From positions 310,001-374,000 of the forward strand of contig QHYH01000084.1 in assembly GCA_003223215.1 (NCBI GenBank): a DNA stretch of 64,000 nucleotides, given 5' to 3'. This DNA is from Acidobacteriota bacterium. GTDB taxonomy: Bacteria > Acidobacteriota > Terriglobia > Acidiferrales > UBA7541. Positions 26,813 through 34,471 of the stretch are shown here, one piece after another. Position 1 is the stretch's first letter; the number at the start of each line of letters is the position of its first letter. The notes under the pieces are model-generated. The model did not search any database. It worked only from the letters and a program-made list of their open reading frames with translations, and had not been told where the DNA came from. The translations under genes and the position numbers were made by a program.

Positions 26813-27937
26813 ATGTCAACCCCTTCAAAAAAAATCCGCGTGCTCGTCGTAGATGACTCAACCTTCATGCGCAAGGTGTTGGAGAACATTTACAACGGTG
26901 ACGACCAGATGCAGGTCGTCGGCAGCGCCAAAGACGGTCGCGAAGCGGTCTCGATGGCGGAATCCCTGAAGCCCGACGTGATATCGATGGACATCAACAT
27001 GCCGCACGTGGACGGTCTCCAGGCCACCGCGGAGATCATGACCACAAATCCGAAGCCCATCGTCATCGTCAGCTCCGAATCGAAAGAGGGCGCAGCCAGC
27101 ACTCTCCGCGCGCTCGAACTAGGCGCCATTGAATTCGTCGCCAAGCCTTCCGGCGGCATCGATCTCGACATGCAAAGCGTAAAGGAAGAACTTCTGCGCA
27201 AGGTGCGCATGGCCGCCAAAGTTCGCGTGGTGCGCACGGCCACCCGTTTGGCTTCCTCGATTCAAAGCGCGGGTGGGAGTGCAAAGCCGGCCGCAGCTGC
27301 AAAGGCCAGTCCTCGCCCGTCGGCGGCCTCGAGTGACCAACGCTTTCCGGTGGTCGTTCTGGCGGCTTCCACGGGCGGACCGGCAACGGTCATGCGCATC
27401 GCTCCCGGTTTCACACGCGACTTCCCTGCTGCCGTCATTTTGGTGCAGCACATGCCCGCGACATTCACTGCGCAATACGCGGCGCAACTCGCCGAGTTCA
27501 CCGAAATCCGCGTGAAAGAAGCAGAGTCCAACGAATCGATCACGCCGGGAACACTTTACATTTGTCCGGGTGGACAACATTTGCGCGTGACGTCAAGCGG
27601 AAGAATTCAGCTTGACGATACGCCTGGGCGCATCAATGGATACCTGCCCAACATGGATGTGACCATGGAATCGGTGGCCGCTTATGCGGGGCCTTTGAGC
27701 ATCGCCGCCGTGCTCACGGGCATGGGCAATGACGGAACCAACGGCGCACGAGCCATCAAATCTGCCGGCGGTCTGGTCCTGGCGCAAGACGAAGCAACCT
27801 GTGTGATTTTTGGCATGCCTGCGGAAATCATCAAAGCCGGCGTCGTAGATCAGGTGCTCGGCGTCGATGACATTTACCAGGCGATTGAAAAGCGCGTGTT
27901 GGGGCTTGCTCAGCCAACCCCCTCAGGAGTCCGCTGA
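26813..27937 (+). CDS. cheB: Protein-glutamate methylesterase CheB (operon 2)
   Basis: This 374-aa protein has a receiver (VLVVDDSTFMRK, phospho-Asp in ISMDINMPHVDG, Lys in FVAKPSGG), an Ala/Ser-rich linker (about residues 150-185), and a methylesterase domain with Ser in LAASTGGP, His in QHMPATFT and Asp in LTGMGNDGT. ATG 26813 begins 7 bp after the cheA stop; the same frame is open upstream within cheA but is not expected to be translated. The stop overlaps the next start by one base (TGATG). Confidence 0.94.
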   Translation: MSTPSKKIRVLVVDDSTFMRKVLENIYNGDDQMQVVGSAKDGREAVSMAESLKPDVISMDINMPHVDGLQATAEIMTTNPKPIVIVSSESKEGAASTLRALELGAIEFVAKPSGGIDLDMQSVKEELLRKVRMAAKVRVVRTATRLASSIQSAGGSAKPAAAAKASPRPSAASSDQRFPVVVLAASTGGPATVMRIAPGFTRDFPAAVILVQHMPATFTAQYAAQLAEFTEIRVKEAESNESITPGTLYICPGGQHLRVTSSGRIQLDDTPGRINGYLPNMDVTMESVAAYAGPLSIAAVLTGMGNDGTNGARAIKSAGGLVLAQDEATCVIFGMPAEIIKAGVVDQVLGVDDIYQAIEKRVLGLAQPTPSGVR

Positions 27938-28503
27938 TGCCATCCCCGGCCCCAGTGAAGCCCGGCACTTTGCGCGCGGAGCAGATTATTCTTTTCCGCA
28001 TCGGCGAACAGCTTTTCGCCCTGTCCTCCTCCTCGGTTCAGGAAGTGCGCGGGGCAGACAGCCTCTCGGGAGGCGCCAGCGAAGTCACCGCGCCGGGAGT
28101 TGGCAAAGTTCGCCAGTTTGTGAGGCGCGGCCCAAACCTTTTATTCCTTGTGAGCGGCGCCCGGCATTTTGGGCTGCCCGCCGAGGAAGGAATTCTTGCG
28201 TTCGTGCTCCGCAACACCCGCACCGCATTGCTGGTTGACAGCATCGAGCGAATGACCGCAATGACGCGGCTGCAAGTGCTGCCCCTTTCGTTCTGTCATG
28301 AAGAGCGGCAATGGTACCGCGGTCTCACGGCCGTGGATCAGATGGTGGTTCCTGTGGTGCGTCCCGAAGGTTTCTTGTCGGACGAGGAGCTGACGATGCT
28401 GGACCGAGCGGTCCCTCCCGCGGAGGCATCGCGCGAAGAGACCGAGAGAGAGCTTGAGGCCGAAGCACCAACCGACACGAACTTAGGCACGGAATTGAAC
28501 TGA
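27937..28503 (+). CDS. Divergent CheW-like protein (operon 2, second copy)
   Basis: This 188-aa protein fits a CheW fold: LFRIGEQLFALSSSSVQEVR, a shortened middle VGKVRQFVRRGPNLLFLVSG, then EGILAFVLRNTRTALLVDSI. The 'NLRG' loop that contacts CheA and receptors in canonical CheW is replaced (FVRRGPN), and an acidic C-terminal tail of about 30 residues follows. It may be an adaptor or a competitor rather than a standard coupler. Confidence 0.75.
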   Translation: MPSPAPVKPGTLRAEQIILFRIGEQLFALSSSSVQEVRGADSLSGGASEVTAPGVGKVRQFVRRGPNLLFLVSGARHFGLPAEEGILAFVLRNTRTALLVDSIERMTAMTRLQVLPLSFCHEERQWYRGLTAVDQMVVPVVRPEGFLSDEELTMLDRAVPPAEASREETERELEAEAPTDTNLGTELN

Positions 28504-28520
28504 AGCATGGCGCTGAAAGA

Positions 28521-29030
28521 ATGACCATCTCAAGCGAACTCGAACTGAGGCCTTTTGTCCTGTTACGCCTGGGCGAACGGCGGTTTGCGGTCGCCGCCGA
28601 CGATACCGCCGAGTTGGTCTCGCCGAGCCGCGTTTTCAGTTTCCCCCATCGGACTCCCGGGATTGAAGGAGTGATTTTGCGGCGCGGAAGAATCGTTCCG
28701 GTCTGCGACGTTGCTGAAAAGCTGATCGGAACCCGCCTGACGGCGCGGCGCTTTTATCTCATCGCACTGCGCCGGTATGGACAAAGGACGGAATGGGTGG
28801 CGATTCCCGTTACTGGCGAGTGCGAATTGATCAACGCGGAGTTGACCGCCGCAAGCGCATCCGACGAACCCCGCGTCGCCGGATGGCTCTCGCACGGCGG
28901 GGACGTCATTGAAGTGTTGAATCTAGATGCCCTGACGCCGGGCCTTGAGGACTTGCGCGCAGGCGATCTCGCAGGGCGCCAACCCGGCTTCCGGACTGAC
29001 CGCGGCAACAGAGCGGAGGCACGTCCGTGA
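28521..29030 (+). CDS. CheW-like protein (operon 2, third copy)
   Basis: This 169-aa CheW domain has VLLRLGERRFAVAADDTAELV, then TPGIEGVILRRGRIVPVCDV, then a C-terminal strand pair. As in the preceding gene the canonical 'NLRG' is changed (here ILRRG, which keeps RG). Together with the copies at 20866 and 27937, operon 2 has three CheW-type adaptors, consistent with a branched array. Its TGA overlaps the next gene's GTG. Confidence 0.8.
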   Translation: MTISSELELRPFVLLRLGERRFAVAADDTAELVSPSRVFSFPHRTPGIEGVILRRGRIVPVCDVAEKLIGTRLTARRFYLIALRRYGQRTEWVAIPVTGECELINAELTAASASDEPRVAGWLSHGGDVIEVLNLDALTPGLEDLRAGDLAGRQPGFRTDRGNRAEARP

Positions 29031-29800
29031 CTCCGGCGCCGCGTCCCATCAAGGTTCTTTTGATCGACAGCAATGTGTATTTTGCCAAGCGCCTCAGCGA
29101 TGCGTTGAAGCGCGAAGGTTTTGAAGTAACGACAAGCACGCAAGCGGCCTACGCGCTGACGGCTCTCGAATATGACGCTCCCGGAGCGATCCTGAGTGCT
29201 ACCAATATGCGCGAGATGGGTGCGCTCGAGATCGCGCGCATCATCCGGGCGGACGCCAAAAACGCCAATCTCCCTATTGTTGCGTTGGGCGACGGCAGCC
29301 AGCGCGCGCTGATGGAAGCATTCCAGGCCGGATGCGACGACTACATCGACCGCAGACGTCAGCCCGGGGTCATCGCCTCGCATGTGAAACAGATTGTCGT
29401 CAGCAAAATGGAAGGCTTCCGGCCCACGCAGCTGCTCACGCAATCCGATACGAGCTTGAGCGGCAACCTGACGCACCATGACCTGACAGGCGTGATGCAG
29501 ATGCTCGGCCACGCCCACCAGACCGGCGCGCTGTACGTCAATGCCGGAGAAGCTGACGCCGTTCTCTTTTACGAAGGCGGGGAGATCTCGCACGCGGAGT
29601 GCGGCACGCTATTCGGCGACGAAGCGGTTATTTACATCCTAAAGAACTGCGTCAACGGCAACAGCGGCGTCTACAAATTTGTTTACGGTACCATCTCGAC
29701 GCAGCGCACCGTGCTGCGCTCGGCCACCGATTTAATGCTCGATGCCATGCGCGAGGTCGATGAAAGTTCGCGCGACAAGGCGGATAAGGAAGCACCATGA
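29027..29800 (+). CDS. Pseudo-receiver plus DUF4388 (PatA-like) protein
   Basis: Residues about 8-125 form a receiver fold (VLLIDSNVYFAKRLSDALK at the start), but the phospho-acceptor strand reads AILSATNMREMG: alignment on the Met puts Ala at the Asp position. The acidic pocket is also reduced to one Asp (LIDS). It is therefore probably not phosphorylated at the normal site. Residues about 140-250 match the DUF4388/PatA N-terminal-like domain (LSGNLTHHDLTGVMQMLGHA, GALYVNAGEADAVLFYEGGE, YGTISTQRTV), often found fused to receivers in delta-proteobacterial and acidobacterial motility loci. GTG start overlaps the preceding stop; its own stop overlaps the next ATG. Confidence 0.82.
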   Translation: MTPAPRPIKVLLIDSNVYFAKRLSDALKREGFEVTTSTQAAYALTALEYDAPGAILSATNMREMGALEIARIIRADAKNANLPIVALGDGSQRALMEAFQAGCDDYIDRRRQPGVIASHVKQIVVSKMEGFRPTQLLTQSDTSLSGNLTHHDLTGVMQMLGHAHQTGALYVNAGEADAVLFYEGGEISHAECGTLFGDEAVIYILKNCVNGNSGVYKFVYGTISTQRTVLRSATDLMLDAMREVDESSRDKADKEAP

Positions 29801-30579
29801 GCGAAGCAATGACCATTCCCCCTCTCGAGGAAGCGCCGGCGAAGCGCGTGCCGACGGTTTACTTCATCGATGACAGCGCCACCATGCGCGAAGTCATCAA
29901 GATCGCGTTTCGCCGCGAAAACATCCAGGTGATTACCTGCGCCGACGCGGCCTCCGCTCTCCGGCAATTCGAACAAATGCGTCCGGACGTGGTCATCACC
30001 GACCTCATCATGCCGGATCAGGACGGCTACTCGGTTTGCAGCCAGATCAAAGAAAATCCCGATCTCAGCGGCACCCCTGTTCTGCTCATGTCCGGCGTGG
30101 TTAACAAGAGCGTCGCCGACAAAGCCGTCTCGGTTAAAGCCGACGAACTGATCCGCAAACCCTTTCAGCCTCAGGAGTTGATCAACCGGGTGAAAGCTCT
30201 TCTGGAGCCGAAAGCCGCAGCAGCGGCGCCTTCTTTAGACCGCGGTGCGGCCACGATCGCGCTGAACAGTCTTTTCGCGCCTGCTCCGGCCGCTCCTCGA
30301 ACCATCACGCCACCTCCTCGACCGCCCGCGGCAGAGGAACCCGCCTGGCCGCGTGCGCTCGCCGAAGCATTCACTCCCCGCCCACCGGCGCCAGCGCAAG
30401 CCGATGCGCAACCACCCGCGGCCGCGCCTTTGCGGCCCGCGCCCGACCTGCAAAAACTGCGCGTGGAAATCGCCAGGTTGGAGATGCTCGTCAAGAAGCT
30501 GCAGACCGAGCTCCAAATCGAACGCCAGTACAACCAGGCGCTCGAAACACAGATCCAGACTCTCACGCAAATGGAGTAG
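29797..30579 (+). CDS. Receiver with Pro/Ala linker and C-terminal coiled coil
   Basis: The N-terminal receiver is intact: VYFIDDSATMREVI, phospho-Asp about D69 in VITDLIMPDQDGYSVC, Ser in LMSGVV, Lys in IRKPFQPQEL. A Pro/Ala-rich linker of about 75 residues follows, then a C-terminal helix (about 222-260) with heptad-like Leu spacing (DLQKLRVEIARLEMLVKKLQ) that should dimerise or bind another coiled coil. No DNA-binding or enzyme domain is seen. Last gene of operon 2. It could be the phosphorylated partner that docks on a motility component. Confidence 0.85.
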   Translation: MSEAMTIPPLEEAPAKRVPTVYFIDDSATMREVIKIAFRRENIQVITCADAASALRQFEQMRPDVVITDLIMPDQDGYSVCSQIKENPDLSGTPVLLMSGVVNKSVADKAVSVKADELIRKPFQPQELINRVKALLEPKAAAAAPSLDRGAATIALNSLFAPAPAAPRTITPPPRPPAAEEPAWPRALAEAFTPRPPAPAQADAQPPAAAPLRPAPDLQKLRVEIARLEMLVKKLQTELQIERQYNQALETQIQTLTQME

Positions 30580-30623
30580 TCTCGATTCCCCGGCCCGCCC
30601 TTAGTTCGCGAAGGGCCCTTTGT

Positions 30624-30647
30624 GGCGGCGGGGCCTTGCCCGCCGCC
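30624..30647. terminator. GC-rich hairpin after chemosensory operon 2
   Basis: GGCGGCGGG (30624-30632) and CCCGCCGCC (30639-30647) form a perfect 9-bp stem around GCCTTG, 45 bp after the last gene. No T-run follows on the plus strand, so intrinsic termination would be weak; it may instead protect the 3' end of the transcript. Confidence 0.4.
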
Positions 30648-30775
30648 TGTCCCGCTCCCCAGTGCTTCTCTTCCAAGAGGTGAAGCGCGCTCGGCCGCAC
30701 ATCGGCAACCTGCGTATGGGCACGGCTGCTGTTTTCGGACGAGCCGCTGGAGCAGCCCGCTAGCCTCTCTTAGTC

Positions 30776-30829
30776 TCCTCTTGACAATCAGGAGGAGAAG
30801 AGTACTCTTCCTCTTGACCCTCAGGAGGA
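30776..30829 (+). promoter_or_regulatory. padR promoter/leader with a duplicated 21-base module and a PadR-type palindrome
   Basis: A 21-base module with TTGAC and AGGAGG occurs at 30776-30796 and again at 30809-30829 with two differences. The first copy supplies TTGACA (30781-30786) as a -35; the second supplies AGGAGG as the ribosome-binding site for ATG 30838. Between them GAAGAGTACTCTTC (30797-30810) is a perfect 14-bp palindrome covering the expected -10 (TACTCT), a natural place for PadR autorepression. TTCCTC and GAGGAA (30808-30830) can also pair across 11 bases, placing the ribosome-binding site in a hairpin. Confidence 0.55.
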
Positions 30830-30837
30830 ACGCAGCC

Positions 30838-31168
30838 ATGGCCGACAAGCCGAGTGATCTCATCAGGGCACCCTGGACATGCTCATTTTGAAAACCCTGG
30901 CGCTCGAGCCTATGCACGGTTACGGCATCGCCGTCCGGCTCGAACAGATGGGCCAAGGAGTTTTCCGCGTCAATGCGGGTTCACTGTTCGTCGCTTTTCA
31001 GCGCCTCGAGCGGGCCGGGCTAACCAAGGGGGAATGGAAAGCCACCGAGAACAGCCGGCGTGCAAAATGTTACGCACTGGCCGACCGGGGCCGAAAAGGC
31101 TCACGAGCGAAACCCGGGAATGGGGAAGGCAAGTGGCAGCCATCGCGAGAGTCTTGGAAGCATCCTAG
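30838..31168 (+). pseudogene. PadR-family regulator with two single-base frameshifts
   Basis: The start MADKPSDLI is in one frame. The winged-helix core LILKTLALEPMHGYGIAVRL, VFRVNAGSLFVAFQRLERAG continues in a second. The C-terminus [20 protein letters not shown] is in the third. One base is missing near 30864 (ATC-AGG where ATC-CAG would restore GTLDML) and another in the A-run near 31094. With both repaired the protein would be about 111 residues, the normal size for PadR regulators paired with ADOP permeases. A truncated product could start at ATG 30879. PadR proteins repress drug- or stress-responsive exporters. The corrected stop sits on the ribosome-binding site of the permease gene. 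Confidence 0.72.
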
Positions 31169-31176
31169 GAGAAGCC

Positions 31177-33828
31177 ATGTGGCGAAGCATAACCAGCGGG
31201 CTCCGTTCCCTGTTCCGAAAGAAACGTGTTGGCCAGGAGTTGGACGAAGAACTCAACGGCTTTCTTGAAATGGCGGCCGAAGAAAAAATCAAGCAAGGCG
31301 CGAGCCGCAGGGACGCGCTTCGCTCGGTTCGCCTCGAACGGGGAAGCTTCGAAGGCACAAAGGAAACGGTCCGCTCTGCCGGCTGGGAATCTTTTGTAGA
31401 AACGTGCTGGCAGGACTTGGCCTTCGCCGTTCGCATGCTGCGCAAATCCCCTGGCTTCGCCGCTGTCGTTGTGCTCACGCTTGCGCTCGGCATTGGCGCC
31501 AACACCGCCATATTCAGCATTGTTAATGCCGTCTTGCTTCGGCGGTTACCGTACGCGAATGCAAACCAGTTGGTCTTTGTATCCGAGGCTAAGCCGGACG
31601 CTGGAAGCTCGGGGCTTGGGATGTCCTATCCCACCTTCACTGAACTGCGGGATGACAATCGCGTGTTTAGCGCGGTCGCCGGCTTGGGTGGCCACGCTCT
31701 GGTCCTTACGGGCTACGGAGAGCCGTCCGAGGTAAGCACCGTGGTAGTGACATCCGAGTTCTTTTCGGTCCTCGCGGCTGAGCCGCTGCTGGGCCGCGTG
31801 TTCATCCCCGAGGACGGCCAGCGCGGAGCTGCCCCTGTCGTGGTTCTCAGCGAAAATTTATGGCGCAACCGATTTGGGGCGGACCCGGGAATCGTCGGCC
31901 GTTCGATTACACTGGACATGCGCCCGTACACCGTGATTGGCGTGATGCCGGCGAGCTTTCACACGCCCTTCCTCAATCAGACAAACCAGGTTTGGATACC
32001 GCTTGCTCAGGACCCTCTGTTTAGCGTTTGGATGACTCGGCCGCCTCAAGAGCACTGGATGGCCGTGATCGCGCGACTGCGCCCCGACATCTCCTCCGCC
32101 CAGGTGCAGGCGGAATTGGACACCATCGGCGCACGGCTGGCCAAGGAATTTCCGGCGGAGAAGGGATGGGCGATTAGAATTGAGCTGCTGCAGCAAACGA
32201 TCACCGGCGACGTGAAATTGCCGCTGCTCCTGCTGCTGGGAGCTGTTGGCCTAGTGCTCCTGATCGCGTGCGCGAATGTTGCAAATCTCCTTTTGAGCCG
32301 CGCGACGTCGCGGTCAAAGGAAGTCGCGATTCGAATCGCGATGGGCGCCGGCAACGGGCGCATCGCCCGCCAACTGCTCACCGAGTGCTCCATCCTCGGG
32401 TTGCTTGGCGGCCTTGTCGGAACACTCGTGGCTTACTGGGGGGTAGCCACTCTCTTGCCGCTCCTGCCTCCCAGTCTGCCGCAGTTCCACTCGATTCGCG
32501 TGGATGGCCGGGTCCTCGTCTTCGCTTTCGTGCTTTCGCTGGCCACCAGTCTTTTGTTCGGGCTAGCCCCCGTGCTTTCCGCAGCTGGCTCGGATCCCCA
32601 AAAGGAACTCGTCGAAGGCGCTCGCGCAGGGGAGTCAGCAGGTTCGCGTCGCGCCCGCGCTTGCTTGGCTGTTACGGAAATTGCCTTGGCAATGGTTCTT
32701 CTTACCGCAGCGGGATTGCTGATACACAGCTTTTCCGAGCTTACCTCAGTGAATCCGGGCTTCGAGCCGAATCACGTCGTGAAGGCAATGGTTTCCCTTC
32801 CACAATTTCAGTACGCAACGCCGAAACAGTGGGCCGCTTTCACAGAAGAACTGATGATGCGTCTTGCGGCCCAGCCCGGCATGCAGGATTCGGCCATCGC
32901 GGGTCCGCTGCCCATGGTGGATTGCTGTATCACCCTCGCCTTTCAGATTGTCGGCAATCCACCACGGCAGGCGGGAACGGCCGACACCGCTAATTACGTC
33001 CCAGCCAGCCCGCACTATTTCTCCGTGATGGGAATTCCACTGCTTCGTGGCCGTTTGTTCAATGAATCTGATTTCTCTTCCTCGCCACCGGTAGCGCTGA
33101 TCAGCGAGGCACTTGCGAAACTCTATTTTCCTAACCAGGATCCGCTGGGCAGGCATCTGATTTTCGGTTTTCCTGCTAACGGCATTGTCTCGCGCGAAAT
33201 CGTCGGCATCGTTAGGGACATACATGACGTATCACTCGGCAAGGAACCGGGGCCTATGTTGTATGTGCCATTCGCCCAAGCGCCCCTTTATGGAGGCGAA
33301 GTGGTCGTCAAGAGCACGCTGAGCACTTCTGCTGTCGTCGGAGCAATTCGCGCCGTAACGCGCGGCATGGATAAAAATCTACCGGTAACAGATATCGCGC
33401 CGCTCGCCGATGTCCTGAGCGCATCTGTGGCACAGCCCCGCTTTCGCACTTTGCTCCTCGGCTTGTTTGGCGGGATCGCTTTGATCCTCGCAGGCGTGGG
33501 GATTCTCGGAGTGATCTCTTACTCTGTTTCTCGCCGGACGCATGAGCTGGGGATTCGACTGGCCCTTGGCGCGCAGCCCGGCTCAGTTCTTAGCATGATC
33601 TTGGGCGAGACGCTCGTGCTCACACTGATTGGCATCGCGGTTGGCATACCTTGCGCTGTCGCTACGGCGCGTCTCATCGCACACTTGCTTTTCAAGGTGA
33701 CCCCCTACGATCCGGTCACGCTGGCCCTGGTTCCTCTTGTGCTCATTGCTGTCGGGTCGTTGGCCAGCTATATCCCAGCGCGGCGCGCGATGACGGTCGA
33801 TCCCCTGGTCGCCCTGCGCTACCAATAA
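31177..33828 (+). CDS. ADOP-type ABC transporter permease (FtsX/MacB-like, two modules)
   Basis: This 883-aa permease belongs to the 'acidobacterial duplicated orphan permease' type. A short cytoplasmic N-terminus ([20 protein letters not shown]) leads to [20 protein letters not shown], the first membrane helix, a large periplasmic MacB-like domain, three helices, then a second copy of helix, periplasmic domain and three helices (second FtsX domain ends in [16 protein letters not shown]). About eight membrane segments are seen in all. No ATPase is encoded beside it, as is typical. ATG 31177 follows AGGAGA. It would be controlled by the upstream PadR, which is broken here. Confidence 0.92.
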   Translation: MWRSITSGLRSLFRKKRVGQELDEELNGFLEMAAEEKIKQGASRRDALRSVRLERGSFEGTKETVRSAGWESFVETCWQDLAFAVRMLRKSPGFAAVVVLTLALGIGANTAIFSIVNAVLLRRLPYANANQLVFVSEAKPDAGSSGLGMSYPTFTELRDDNRVFSAVAGLGGHALVLTGYGEPSEVSTVVVTSEFFSVLAAEPLLGRVFIPEDGQRGAAPVVVLSENLWRNRFGADPGIVGRSITLDMRPYTVIGVMPASFHTPFLNQTNQVWIPLAQDPLFSVWMTRPPQEHWMAVIARLRPDISSAQVQAELDTIGARLAKEFPAEKGWAIRIELLQQTITGDVKLPLLLLLGAVGLVLLIACANVANLLLSRATSRSKEVAIRIAMGAGNGRIARQLLTECSILGLLGGLVGTLVAYWGVATLLPLLPPSLPQFHSIRVDGRVLVFAFVLSLATSLLFGLAPVLSAAGSDPQKELVEGARAGESAGSRRARACLAVTEIALAMVLLTAAGLLIHSFSELTSVNPGFEPNHVVKAMVSLPQFQYATPKQWAAFTEELMMRLAAQPGMQDSAIAGPLPMVDCCITLAFQIVGNPPRQAGTADTANYVPASPHYFSVMGIPLLRGRLFNESDFSSSPPVALISEALAKLYFPNQDPLGRHLIFGFPANGIVSREIVGIVRDIHDVSLGKEPGPMLYVPFAQAPLYGGEVVVKSTLSTSAVVGAIRAVTRGMDKNLPVTDIAPLADVLSASVAQPRFRTLLLGLFGGIALILAGVGILGVISYSVSRRTHELGIRLALGAQPGSVLSMILGETLVLTLIGIAVGIPCAVATARLIAHLLFKVTPYDPVTLALVPLVLIAVGSLASYIPARRAMTVDPLVALRYQ

Positions 33829-34040
33829 CCTCACCGCTATCGTTCAGCGCCAGCCTAAATTCAATTCCGGCAGGACTCTCCCCGCTCTGTCAGGCAAAGC
33901 TCAAGCTCGCGGCGATTCCGAGGCGCCAACCTCGTTGTTGCCGGGAACACTGTCAGTGCGCGCAGGTTGACGCCCAAACCTCGATTCTGTAGCCTCACTC
34001 TACGACTGCTTTACAAAACACTTCTAGTCTGGGGGACGCA

Positions 34041-34460
34041 ATGGGCTCGAAGAATGGCTGTGTGATTTCGCGACGGGAATTTGCCCGCCGTGCCGCTTTT
34101 GTTTCCGCTGCAGCTTCCCTTTCGCCCGCCGATCTTCTGACCGAAAAATCTCCTGACACAGCAAAGCCGCTTTCGCAGACGCCCAGCGGGCCAAAACTCT
34201 CCGCGGAAAGCCAGACGGAAATGGAGTCGCGCCTTCAGGCGGTTTTCGCTCAATACGGCTCGCGGCTCAATGATGCCCAAAAAGCAGACTTGCACAGGCT
34301 GGCCGTCGAGGGCCAAGCCGCACTCGACCGTCTTCGCGCCTATCCCACGGATAATAACGACGGGCCCGCCCTCTATTTGAAGCCTTTGATCGAGCGTGAG
34401 AAGAAAGCTTCGCGGGTGCCTGCCTCCGCGAAACCGGCTGCCGCGCCGACAAAACCCTGA
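34041..34460 (+). CDS. Small Tat-exported protein preceding an amidase
   Basis: This 139-aa protein begins with a twin-arginine signal (ISRREFARRAAFVSAAASL, RR at about 11-12). The mature part is short: a helical segment (SAESQTEMESRLQAVFAQYG, DAQKADLHRLAVEGQAALDR) and an Ala/Pro/Lys-rich tail. No catalytic motif is visible. It is 11 bp upstream of the amidase and almost surely co-transcribed. Similar short Tat proteins are found before periplasmic amidases and oxidoreductases, where a partner role has been suggested. The amidase itself has no signal peptide, so it could travel with this protein, but that is speculation. Confidence 0.72.
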   Translation: MGSKNGCVISRREFARRAAFVSAAASLSPADLLTEKSPDTAKPLSQTPSGPKLSAESQTEMESRLQAVFAQYGSRLNDAQKADLHRLAVEGQAALDRLRAYPTDNNDGPALYLKPLIEREKKASRVPASAKPAAAPTKP

Positions 34461-34471
34461 GGAGCCTCCCA

